A stretch of 64,000 bases of DNA, taken from contig NZ_JANURM010000001.1 of NCBI RefSeq assembly GCF_030249845.1, forward strand, positions 1 through 64,000, written 5' to 3'. Below the pieces are notes generated by a model. That model worked only from the letters and a program-made list of their open reading frames with translations. It made no database searches and was not told the origin of the DNA. Both the position numbers and the translations under genes were made by a program. This document shows, piece after piece, positions 16,674 to 24,350 of the stretch; the stretch's first letter is position 1; each line of letters begins with the position of its first letter. Origin of the DNA: Campylobacter gastrosuis. Its GTDB lineage: Bacteria; Campylobacterota; Campylobacteria; Campylobacterales; Campylobacteraceae.

Positions 16674-17335
16674 CTTTGTATCTCTTTGATTTTTTCAAGT
16701 TTGCCGTGTCTTAAAAACACGATTTTATCGCCGTATTCGCCTAGTTCTGGGTTGTGAGTAACAAGCAAAATCGTTTTGCCCTCGCTTTTTAGCTTGCAAA
16801 ACAGATCAAGTATGATTTTCTCATTTGCCTCGTCAAGGTTGCCAGTTGGCTCATCAGCGATTAAAATTTCAGGGTCGTTTATGAGCGACCTAGCGATACA
16901 AAGGCGTTGCTGTTCGCCGCCGCTTAACTGGCTTGGTTTGTGGTCAAGTCTATGTCCAAGACCTACGGCGATTAGGGCGTTTTTGGCATCGTTTTCATCA
17001 ACGCTGCTGTGATAATACTGCGATATCATCACGTTTTCAAGGGCATTTAGATATGGAATTAGGTGAAATTGCTGAAAAATTAGCCCTATCTTTTCACGGC
17101 GAAATTTTAGCATCTCATCGGCGTTTAAACGACTTGCATCATCGCCACCGACTAAATACGAACCGCTCGTTGGCAAATCCATTAAAGATAGGATATTTAC
17201 AAGCGTGCTTTTACCGCTGCCACTTGGACCCATTACGCTGACCCACTCGCCCTTTTTTACTTCAAAATTTATATCATCAAGCGCCTTTACTTCGCCAAAG
17301 TGTTTTGATAAATTTTTAACTTCAATAGCCTTCAT
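16670..17335 (-). CDS. ABC transporter ATP-binding protein (Cj1663-like)
   Basis: A 221-residue ATPase of the MacB/LolD group: Walker A GPSGSGKST (about 37), Q-loop IFQQFHLIPY, signature LSGGEQQRL and Walker B ILIADEPTGNLD. It energises the two FtsX-like permeases encoded immediately upstream (start overlaps by 1 base). In C. jejuni this transporter belongs to the P19 iron system and helps growth under iron limitation and acid stress; what it moves is unsettled. Confidence 0.93.
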   Translation of the reverse strand: MKAIEVKNLSKHFGEVKALDDINFEVKKGEWVSVMGPSGSGKSTLVNILSLMDLPTSGSYLVGGDDASRLNADEMLKFRREKIGLIFQQFHLIPYLNALENVMISQYYHSSVDENDAKNALIAVGLGHRLDHKPSQLSGGEQQRLCIARSLINDPEILIADEPTGNLDEANEKIILDLFCKLKSEGKTILLVTHNPELGEYGDKIVFLRHGKLEKIKEIQR

Positions 17336-18474
17336 TACTCTCCCCTTAAAATTTCTGCCATATTGTTTTTTAACGCCCTTTTTATCGGATAAAACGCCGC
17401 AATGGCTGCAAAAATGAGCGATAAAATCATAGCGATAAAAATGCTTAAAATTCTAAAATCAATGGCTGATTTAAACACGGCATAGCCGATAAATTGAGCC
17501 AAAACATAGCCTAAAATAGCACCAATTAAAGCCGATAAAAATGCGACGCTAAATGTCTCAAATCCAAATAAATTTACGATATTTTTTTTACTAGCCCCAA
17601 TGGCTCTAAGCAGGGCAATCTCACGTGAGCGTGAGAGCAAAATCGCCGAAAGCGTGGTATTTACGCACATTGAGGTAATTAGCAAGATTACGAGCGAAAT
17701 GATAGCCATTAGCAACTTTATCTTATCTAAGATAAGTCCTTCGGTCTTTGAAATTTTTGCCACTGGTTTGGCTGAAATTTCAGCCGTGCTAATCTGCTTA
17801 GCATAATTATTTATCTCATCAAACGAGCCTAAAACAACGGCTTCGGCGTAGTTTATCAGATCTTGCTTGCCTGCTATTTTTTGGGCTAAATTTAAAGATA
17901 CGATTAAAAGTGCATCCTCCTTATCGCCACTGGCAACAATGCCCTTAATTTTTACCTTTTCGCCCTTGTTTGCTCCAATTGCTCTTATCTCTATCGTATC
18001 GCCTACTTTAAAGCCAGTTTGCTTTGCTAAATCAACGCCGATTAGGACGTTTTTATCATCAAAATCAAGGTTAATTAACGCACCATCTCTTAAATCCAAA
18101 AATGGCTTAACTACCTTTAAATCGCTAAATTTTACGCCCATTAAAATGGCGTTTGTTGGTCCGATATTTGCCTGAGTAAATATGTAACCACTGCTGCCTA
18201 GCAGGTTTTTGCTTGGAATTTTAAGGCTAAGTGCTTCAAAATCGCTCTGGCTAATGTAGTCATTTTCGCTCATATTTGCTGGGGCAAAGATCATATTTGC
18301 GCCGTAAGTTTTTAGCTCACGAGAGACCTTTTGGTCAATGTCAAGATAGACATTTACAAACGCCGAGCAAACAGCTGAGCCAAGCAGGATTGAAATGGCT
18401 ATTACAAAAACTCTTGATGAGCCGTTTTTTAGGCTTTTAAAAATGGTGTTTAGAAAGAATTTATTTGCGGTCAT
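17335..18474 (-). CDS. FtsX/MacB-type ABC permease (Cj1662-like)
   Basis: A 379-residue permease: one N-terminal membrane segment (about 20-40), a large periplasmic MacB-core domain, then three C-terminal segments with the FtsX motif REIALLRAIGASKKNIV. It pairs with the next permease and the ATPase; the start overlaps the upstream permease gene by 14 bases. Confidence 0.92.
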   Translation of the reverse strand: MTANKFFLNTIFKSLKNGSSRVFVIAISILLGSAVCSAFVNVYLDIDQKVSRELKTYGANMIFAPANMSENDYISQSDFEALSLKIPSKNLLGSSGYIFTQANIGPTNAILMGVKFSDLKVVKPFLDLRDGALINLDFDDKNVLIGVDLAKQTGFKVGDTIEIRAIGANKGEKVKIKGIVASGDKEDALLIVSLNLAQKIAGKQDLINYAEAVVLGSFDEINNYAKQISTAEISAKPVAKISKTEGLILDKIKLLMAIISLVILLITSMCVNTTLSAILLSRSREIALLRAIGASKKNIVNLFGFETFSVAFLSALIGAILGYVLAQFIGYAVFKSAIDFRILSIFIAMILSLIFAAIAAFYPIKRALKNNMAEILRGE

Positions 18475-19750
18475 AAAGCACCTCGGCTGGGAGTAGTTTT
18501 ATTAGGCTTCTCATAGGTAAAAGTGAGCCTAAAATTGAGATTAAAAGTGCAAACGCAATGGATAAAGGCAAAACAATCCACGCAATGCCAATGCCGTGAG
18601 AGAATATACTAAATGCCACGCCGTAGCTTAAAGCGTATCCTAAAAATGCCCCAACGACACCAGAAATAAGTGCGACAACAAGGCTCTCACTAGCAAAGAG
18701 TGCGTAAATTTCAATATTACTAGCCCCAAGTGCCTTTAAAAGTCCGATTTGCTTTTTTCGGCGATGAATTTCGCTTGTCATTAATGATGTAATACCAATG
18801 GCTGAAACGACAAGGGCGATCACGCTAACAATACCCATTAGGCTCTGAATTTTCTTTACGATATTGCTCTCAGCCTCGCTTACTTGAAGGCTTGGCTTTG
18901 CCCAAACACCAGCAAAATCCTCTTCAATTTGATACGCAATTGAGCTTACATAAGCCGAGCAATACCACTTATCATACTCAATGCTGTTTAGCTCATCTAA
19001 ATTTCGCCTAGCTTTAAGCGAGAGGTCATTTTCAGGGATTGTCATCGCTGAAACTTCGGCTTTTTCAAACTCACCAGCCCTGTTTGCTAAAATTTGAGCC
19101 ATTTTTAGCGAGGCGACTATCTTTTGGCTCTCATCGTTTGAGCCGTTTAAAATTCCAACCACCTTTGCCTTTAAAGTGGCATTTGGCGTTTTTAGCTCTA
19201 AAATATCGCCAAGCTTGAAATTTTCACGCTTTGCAAGGGCTTCGCCGATTAAAATTTCATCAACGCTGTCATCTTTAACCCACTCGCCACTAACGCCCCA
19301 AAATCCAAATAATCTCTTAACGCCGCTGCTAAACTCTGGCTCATCTTTTACGCCTAAATTTTTATCAAAATACGTCCCAAGAAGTGAAATTTCTTTGTTG
19401 TTAACGCTAACTTTTACGCTTAAAAATGGAGCGATTGCTACGATATTATTTCGCCAAAATATCTCTTTGATTTTGTGAAGTTTGTCCTCTGGCAAGAAAT
19501 TTTGCGATTTTAATGGCGTGAAATTTTTACCCTCAATCTCAACGCTAAGGCTCTCGCCACGAGGCAAAACCACGATATTTGAGCCATAGCTTCTAAGTTC
19601 GCTTGAAACTTCATCGCCGATTTTTAGCGTGATATTTAGCATACAAGAGATTAGGATTGTAGCTAGGCTAATCGTGATAAATGCCATAAACTTTTGCGTT
19701 TTTTGTCCATAAAGCGAGTTTTTTATCATTAAAATTTGCATATTTTTCAT
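18461..19750 (-). CDS. FtsX/MacB-type ABC permease (Cj1661-like)
   Basis: A 429-residue permease with the same plan as its neighbour: N-terminal segment, periplasmic domain (about 45-300), three C-terminal segments and the FtsX motif RRKKQIGLLKALGASNIEI. The conserved SYGSNIVVLPRG near residue 50 parallels TYGANMIFAPAN in the partner, so the two arose by duplication. It overlaps the DUF2318 gene by 4 bases. Confidence 0.92.
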   Translation of the reverse strand: MKNMQILMIKNSLYGQKTQKFMAFITISLATILISCMLNITLKIGDEVSSELRSYGSNIVVLPRGESLSVEIEGKNFTPLKSQNFLPEDKLHKIKEIFWRNNIVAIAPFLSVKVSVNNKEISLLGTYFDKNLGVKDEPEFSSGVKRLFGFWGVSGEWVKDDSVDEILIGEALAKRENFKLGDILELKTPNATLKAKVVGILNGSNDESQKIVASLKMAQILANRAGEFEKAEVSAMTIPENDLSLKARRNLDELNSIEYDKWYCSAYVSSIAYQIEEDFAGVWAKPSLQVSEAESNIVKKIQSLMGIVSVIALVVSAIGITSLMTSEIHRRKKQIGLLKALGASNIEIYALFASESLVVALISGVVGAFLGYALSYGVAFSIFSHGIGIAWIVLPLSIAFALLISILGSLLPMRSLIKLLPAEVLYDRK

Positions 19751-21114
19751 TTTAAAGTCCCGTTTATATCTACGTATTTTGAGGCGTTTGCTTCAAACTC
19801 GGCTAAATTTTGATTATTTTCAAAAAAGTATAGTTTGCCGTAATACAGATACGATTTTGCTTCAAGGTTGCTTACTTTTTTACGGCTAACTGGGTCAAGC
19901 ACCATTTTTTCAACCACCTTTGAGAAGAAATTTGCACCATTTGCTATGGTTTCTTGCTTGATTTTTATATTTTTGCCATCAAAGATAAAATCCATTGGGA
20001 TTGGATTACACCCGCCCTCTTTGCCGACAGAAGGCAAGAAAATTCGCACATTGCACGAGATACAAATTAACTCATCGCCCTTTTTAACATAACCCATATC
20101 GCCACAAATCATACAAGCATCAAAAACGGCAACTGGCGATAGGCGGTCAGCAAAGCGGTTAAGCAAGAAAAATCTGACCTCTTTGCCCTCATCTGTGATA
20201 TAGGCATAGCGATGAAGGTTGTTATCTAGCAGGGCGTTTGCGTCAAAGACAAACTCGCCATTTACTGGCTCAATAATCTTAGCATCATCAATTTGTGGCG
20301 GTCTTGAAGCGTATAAATCGTAGTAAAGCAAGAACGCTAAATTTATAAAAATGGCTAAAAATGTGAGTTTTACTAGGTTTAAAACCCTTGAAATTTTTGC
20401 CATATTTATGCGAAATTTTATGTGATTTTGCTCGGTTTTTGCAAAAAATTTAGGGCGTTTTACAAGGCAGATAACGCACAAAACGGCAAGTAAAAATAGG
20501 TAAAAATATACAGCAAAACTGCTTGCATAAATCCCTTTTGCCACGATTGATAATGCCCACGGATAGGTTTTAATTAACCCAGCTCTCATCATTTCAAGCG
20601 TGGTAGAAAATAGGCTTTGTAAGATTAGCGTGATGATTGTTAGGGCGTTAAAAAATATAGCCATTTTTGGCGAGATTAGTGCGTTTAGATTAAAGACTAA
20701 AAAGTATAAAACGATTAGTAAAAAAGCAGCAAGCAGTAATAAAAATAGGCTAATAATTGATGTCGTATCTAAAAGTTCGCCTGAAAATACGGCAAATAAT
20801 GCGCTAAATGAGCCGTAACTTACGCCAAAGGCAGTGGCTAAGATAAAAAAGCTTATCAATTTTGGTAGTTTAAATTTAAGTGCTAAAACAAGCGGAGATA
20901 GGGCTAAAAATAGCAAACAAATAGTGTCAAAAGCGAGTTTTATCGTGCTGTCAATGAGTAAATTTCTAGCCGTTTTAAAGATAAAAAATCCTAAAAAAAT
21001 GCCGATGAAAATTGATAAAGATATGGATTTTAGCTCATCTTTTTTGGTATTTAAACTAGCAAAAATGATAAATGGTATAAAAATAAAAGCCACTTGATAA
21101 AAGTAAATAGACAT
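19747..21114 (-). CDS. DUF2318 membrane protein of the P19 iron-uptake operon (Cj1660-like)
   Basis: A 455-residue protein with about ten hydrophobic segments in the first 270 residues and a periplasmic C-terminal DUF2318 domain. That domain contains DACMICGDMGYV and LICISCNVRI, two CxxC pairs likely to bind metal or take part in redox chemistry. In C. jejuni the equivalent protein is required for full P19-system function. It separates p19 from the ABC transporter genes. Confidence 0.9.
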   Translation of the reverse strand: MSIYFYQVAFIFIPFIIFASLNTKKDELKSISLSIFIGIFLGFFIFKTARNLLIDSTIKLAFDTICLLFLALSPLVLALKFKLPKLISFFILATAFGVSYGSFSALFAVFSGELLDTTSIISLFLLLLAAFLLIVLYFLVFNLNALISPKMAIFFNALTIITLILQSLFSTTLEMMRAGLIKTYPWALSIVAKGIYASSFAVYFYLFLLAVLCVICLVKRPKFFAKTEQNHIKFRINMAKISRVLNLVKLTFLAIFINLAFLLYYDLYASRPPQIDDAKIIEPVNGEFVFDANALLDNNLHRYAYITDEGKEVRFFLLNRFADRLSPVAVFDACMICGDMGYVKKGDELICISCNVRIFLPSVGKEGGCNPIPMDFIFDGKNIKIKQETIANGANFFSKVVEKMVLDPVSRKKVSNLEAKSYLYYGKLYFFENNQNLAEFEANASKYVDINGTLK

Positions 21115-21135
21115 AAAAAACCTTAAAATTTAGAT

Positions 21136-21159
21136 TTTTGGGTGAAAAATCACCCAAAA
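21136..21159. terminator. Hairpin between p19 and the DUF2318 gene
   Basis: TTTTGGGTGA (21136-21145), loop AAAA, TCACCCAAAA: a 10 bp perfect stem. On the minus strand, the transcribed one, the following tail is only moderately U-rich, so it may attenuate rather than end transcription. It would let p19/ftr1 mRNA exceed that of the downstream genes. Confidence 0.6.
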
Positions 21160-21162
21160 TTT

Positions 21163-21684
21163 TTATTTAACTGGACCGCCAGTCCATTGAAATGTGTAGG
21201 TCGTTGTAAATGGCTCAAACCACTTGCCAACGCCAGTGTCTTTATCGGCGTGGCGACCAAAGCCTTGTGTTTCTGGGCTTTCAATGTTAAATTTTACTTC
21301 GTAGTTACCCACGCCAGTGTCCATTTTCACGTTTGCGCCGTAGTGCGGGCCATCTTGTGCCACCATTGGCATAAATGTGCCTTTTTTAGTTTTGCCGTTG
21401 TCTAAATTTTTAAGCTCGTAGCTTACTTTTAGATATGGTATCCACTCGCCCTCGCCAAAGCCGTTTTTGTTGCCTTCAAGTGCGTGAATATCAGCTTCTA
21501 AGTGAATATCGGCTAGGCTTGGCGCTAAGTCAATGCCCTTTGGCTCCATATCAATTGGCTGCAAATAAACAGCAGCGATCTCCATACCATTTATCTCAAC
21601 AGGCTCTCCTATTGGATACTCACCAGCCACTAAGGCACTGCTAATAAGGCTTAACGCCAAGGCTGAACCTAAAATTTTTTTCAT
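21163..21684 (-). CDS. p19: P19 periplasmic iron-binding protein
   Basis: A 173-residue protein with a signal peptide cleaved near SALVAGEYPIG. The mature part matches P19: IGEPVEINGMEIAAVYLQPI, LEADIHALEGNKNGFGEGEW, MVAQDGPHYGANV. P19 is a dimeric protein that binds copper and iron and works with the FTR1-type permease in iron uptake at low pH or low iron. It is the second gene of the operon. Confidence 0.95.
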   Translation of the reverse strand: MKKILGSALALSLISSALVAGEYPIGEPVEINGMEIAAVYLQPIDMEPKGIDLAPSLADIHLEADIHALEGNKNGFGEGEWIPYLKVSYELKNLDNGKTKKGTFMPMVAQDGPHYGANVKMDTGVGNYEVKFNIESPETQGFGRHADKDTGVGKWFEPFTTTYTFQWTGGPVK

Positions 21685-21697
21685 TTTTTCTCCTTTA

Positions 21698-23638
21698 TTA
21701 AGATTGTTTTTGTTTTGATTTCATTATTAAAACGCCAATTACTAGGGCTAAAATCATTAAAATTTGTGGCACAAGGCTCTCATAATATGGCTGTAAGCCA
21801 AACCAGCTACCAGCCCACTCTGGGAATTTAAGCCCTTCAATTGTCGTTGGGATAAAAATTTTACCCTCAACAAGCTCCATAACGCCCTTGCCGACAAAGA
21901 CAATTGACATATAAAAAATAATGGCTGAGGTGAATAAGAAAAATGGCTTGATTGGAATTTTAATAGCAAAAATTTTAAATATGTAATAAACAACTAAAAG
22001 CACCACTAATCCCACGCCAAAACCAGTGGCTATCATCGTGTGTCCAAGTGCGTTTTTAGCGTCAAAAATGAGTGCTTGATAAAATAGCACCGTTTCAGCA
22101 CCCTCTCTAAATACAGCTAAAAACACCGTCCACCAAAGCGCGGTGGCTGAATTTGATGAAATGCTCTCATTTACCTGATTTTTAATATACTCGCTCCACT
22201 TTTTAGCGCCAGCATTTGAAAGTAACCAAAAGCCAACATAAAACAGCAAGCCAACGGCAACAAGCATAGTAATGCCCTCCATTAGCTCACGCTTTTGCCC
22301 AGCGGCACTGCCAAAGATGACATTCATAATCCACGCCATAACAAAGCTTAAAATCACAGCCACGCCAACAGAGCTATAAACGACGCGTCCCATTTTTGAG
22401 GCGTTGCCAGTCTTTAAAAGATAGGCGACAACGGCAGCGACGATGATTAGTGCCTCAAAGCCCTCTCTTAAAATAATCGTAAGCGACCAGATAAATAAAG
22501 CCCAAGGTGAGCTTTCAGAGCTTGTCTTTTCAAGTGCGGTTAAAAGCTGTGAATTTAGCGTATCCATAGCCGTTTTAATGGTATTTTCATCTTTGTTTGA
22601 CTTCATTAGGGCGACGATTTGGCTAAATGTGCCCTCAATTGCCGTCTTTAAATTTACATCAATTGCGCCGACTTTATTCTCCATACCGCTGGCTTCAAAC
22701 TCATCAAAATAGATATCCTGAGCGTTACTCATCGCCTTATCAACCTTGCCGTTTTTGTAAATTTCAAGCACGTTTTGCATTTTTTGATTGATATTTGCCA
22801 CCACTTGGCTAAAATCAGCACCGCTCTCATCGCTATCATCATCTAAAATTTCAGCTGGCAGCTCCACCTTTGCCACGCTTACGCTATCACTTGGTAGCTT
22901 GTTAGCAGCGTCATAAATGGCAAGTGTGACGGCGTTAAGCTTGGCTTTAAAGTCATCTTTGCTAAGTCCGTTTTTAATGCCACTTATGGCTTCGCTCATC
23001 TTCCGCTGAATATCGCCATCAATGCTCTGACCTTTGTCTAAAAACTGGCGGATGGCAATCTCAAATTTTGTATTTCTGTAATGGATAAATTTTGCGTCTT
23101 CAATAAATTTTCTAGCAGCGGCTAAATCGCCATTTTCATAGCTATTTATGGCGTTTTCTAGGCTGGTTTTAATGCTAGTAAATACAAATCTCCACTCTTT
23201 TGAGAATTTGCTTGTATCAAAATCACTTGGAGTATTTTGTGGTGTCTCTGAATACTCGCCAACAAGCCTGTGTCCGCCTAAAATTTTTGGCAAAACTTCG
23301 TTTATTTCGGCGTTTAGCTTATCAATTCTCTCTTTTATCTGCTCTGGCGTTTCGTTTGCTTTTATGGCTTTTCTAATTTGCCCAAACTGCTTTTCAAGTG
23401 CGTAAGCCTTTTTGGCTGAGATATTTATCCTAATGGCACTCTCAATGTCCTCAAATAGCCCAAAATAGGCGTTTTGCGTATCCATAACGGCTTTTTGTGT
23501 GTTGCCATTTTGATACTCAACTAAGACATTATCAAAAGCGATTTTGATATCTTTTACTATTTTTTCGTAATCTTTTTCGTTTGCAAAAAGCATAAACGGC
23601 AGTAAAAACAAAAGTAAGAAAATTCGTAAATTTCTCAT
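21698..23638 (-). CDS. FTR1 family iron permease with large periplasmic N-terminal domain (Cj1658-like)
   Basis: A 646-residue protein. Residues 1-20 form a signal peptide. Residues about 22-370 are periplasmic and hold three related helical repeats, each marked by a YxNG...A pattern (VEYQNGNTQKAVMD, NSYENGDLAAARKF, EIYKNGKVDKAMSN). The C-terminal 270 residues contain seven membrane segments with the two FTR1 motifs REGFEALIIV and REGAETVLF, the REXXE iron sites. It is the ferric permease partner of P19 and the first gene of the operon. Confidence 0.94.
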   Translation of the reverse strand: MRNLRIFLLLFLLPFMLFANEKDYEKIVKDIKIAFDNVLVEYQNGNTQKAVMDTQNAYFGLFEDIESAIRINISAKKAYALEKQFGQIRKAIKANETPEQIKERIDKLNAEINEVLPKILGGHRLVGEYSETPQNTPSDFDTSKFSKEWRFVFTSIKTSLENAINSYENGDLAAARKFIEDAKFIHYRNTKFEIAIRQFLDKGQSIDGDIQRKMSEAISGIKNGLSKDDFKAKLNAVTLAIYDAANKLPSDSVSVAKVELPAEILDDDSDESGADFSQVVANINQKMQNVLEIYKNGKVDKAMSNAQDIYFDEFEASGMENKVGAIDVNLKTAIEGTFSQIVALMKSNKDENTIKTAMDTLNSQLLTALEKTSSESSPWALFIWSLTIILREGFEALIIVAAVVAYLLKTGNASKMGRVVYSSVGVAVILSFVMAWIMNVIFGSAAGQKRELMEGITMLVAVGLLFYVGFWLLSNAGAKKWSEYIKNQVNESISSNSATALWWTVFLAVFREGAETVLFYQALIFDAKNALGHTMIATGFGVGLVVLLVVYYIFKIFAIKIPIKPFFLFTSAIIFYMSIVFVGKGVMELVEGKIFIPTTIEGLKFPEWAGSWFGLQPYYESLVPQILMILALVIGVLIMKSKQKQS

Positions 23639-23689
23639 AAAAAAGCCTTAAAAGTTAAAATTAAAAGTGGTAATTTAGCAAATAATTGC

Positions 23690-23720
23690 TTTATATAAAA
23701 TAAAAACTATTATCAAAAAG
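23690..23720 (-). promoter_or_regulatory. Promoter and possible Fur-type operator of the iron operon
   Basis: On the minus strand TGATAATAGTTTTTAT is followed by TTATATAAAG, about 55 bases before the ftr1 start. GATAATAGTTTTTAT partly matches the GATAAT-ATTATC Fur box pattern and overlaps the likely -10. The C. jejuni homologue is Fur-regulated, which makes an operator expected; the site here is an imperfect match. Confidence 0.4.
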
Positions 23721-23744
23721 AGAGTGATTTTGATTTGATGAAGT

Positions 23745-23770
23745 AAAAAGGGGCGTTTAAACCCCTTTTT
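23745..23770 (-). terminator. Rho-independent terminator of the fdh operon
   Basis: AAAAAGGGG (23745-23753), loop of eight, CCCCTTTTT (23762-23770): a strong 9 bp stem with a T run on both strands, 4 bases after the fdhB stop. Confidence 0.85.
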
Positions 23771-23773
23771 GCC

Positions 23774-24340
23774 TTAAAATTTTAAGGTAGTGTTTGCATT
23801 TCGTATCATTACACGTTTGCGATAAACGTTTGAAACTTCGGTGGCATCGCCAACAAGTAGGGCGTTTGTAGAACAAACAGCAGCACACATTGGCACTTTG
23901 CCCTCTGCTATGCGGTTTTGTCCGTAAAGCTCAAATTCAGCGTGTGAGAATGTCTCTTCTGGGCCTCCTGCACACATTGTGCATTTATCCATTTCGCCTT
24001 TAATGCCAAAGGCACCGTCGCGTGGGAATTGTGGCGCACCAAAAGGACAAGCATAAAGGCAGTAGCCACAGCCTATGCATTTATTTTTATCGTGAAGGAC
24101 AATGCCGTCTTCACGGATATAAAAGCACTTTACTGGGCAAACCTGCTCACAAGGTGCGTCCGTGCAGTGCTGACAAGCAAGTGTGGTGCTTACTTCTTTG
24201 CCTAAAACGCCATCATTTAGTGTGATTACCTTTCGGCGATTTATGCCAACTGGGACTTCGTGAGCCGAGCTACACGCAACCTGACAGGCAAAACAGCTAA
24301 TGCAACGATTGTTATCTACATAAAATTTCATTCTTGCCAT
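23774..24340 (-). CDS. fdhB: Formate dehydrogenase iron-sulfur subunit
   Basis: A 188-residue electron-transfer subunit with four [4Fe-4S] cysteine sets: CISCFACQVAC, CQHCTDAPCEQVCP, CIGCGYCLYACP and CTMC...CAAVC. It passes electrons from FdhA towards the membrane. I start it at ATG 24340 (MARMKFYV), behind AAGGGGGT. A longer frame from 24367 would overlap fdhA and lacks a ribosome site. The strong terminator 4 bases past its stop means no fdhC follows. Confidence 0.95.
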   Translation of the reverse strand: MARMKFYVDNNRCISCFACQVACSSAHEVPVGINRRKVITLNDGVLGKEVSTTLACQHCTDAPCEQVCPVKCFYIREDGIVLHDKNKCIGCGYCLYACPFGAPQFPRDGAFGIKGEMDKCTMCAGGPEETFSHAEFELYGQNRIAEGKVPMCAAVCSTNALLVGDATEVSNVYRKRVMIRNANTTLKF

Positions 24341-24350
24341 TTTTACCCCC

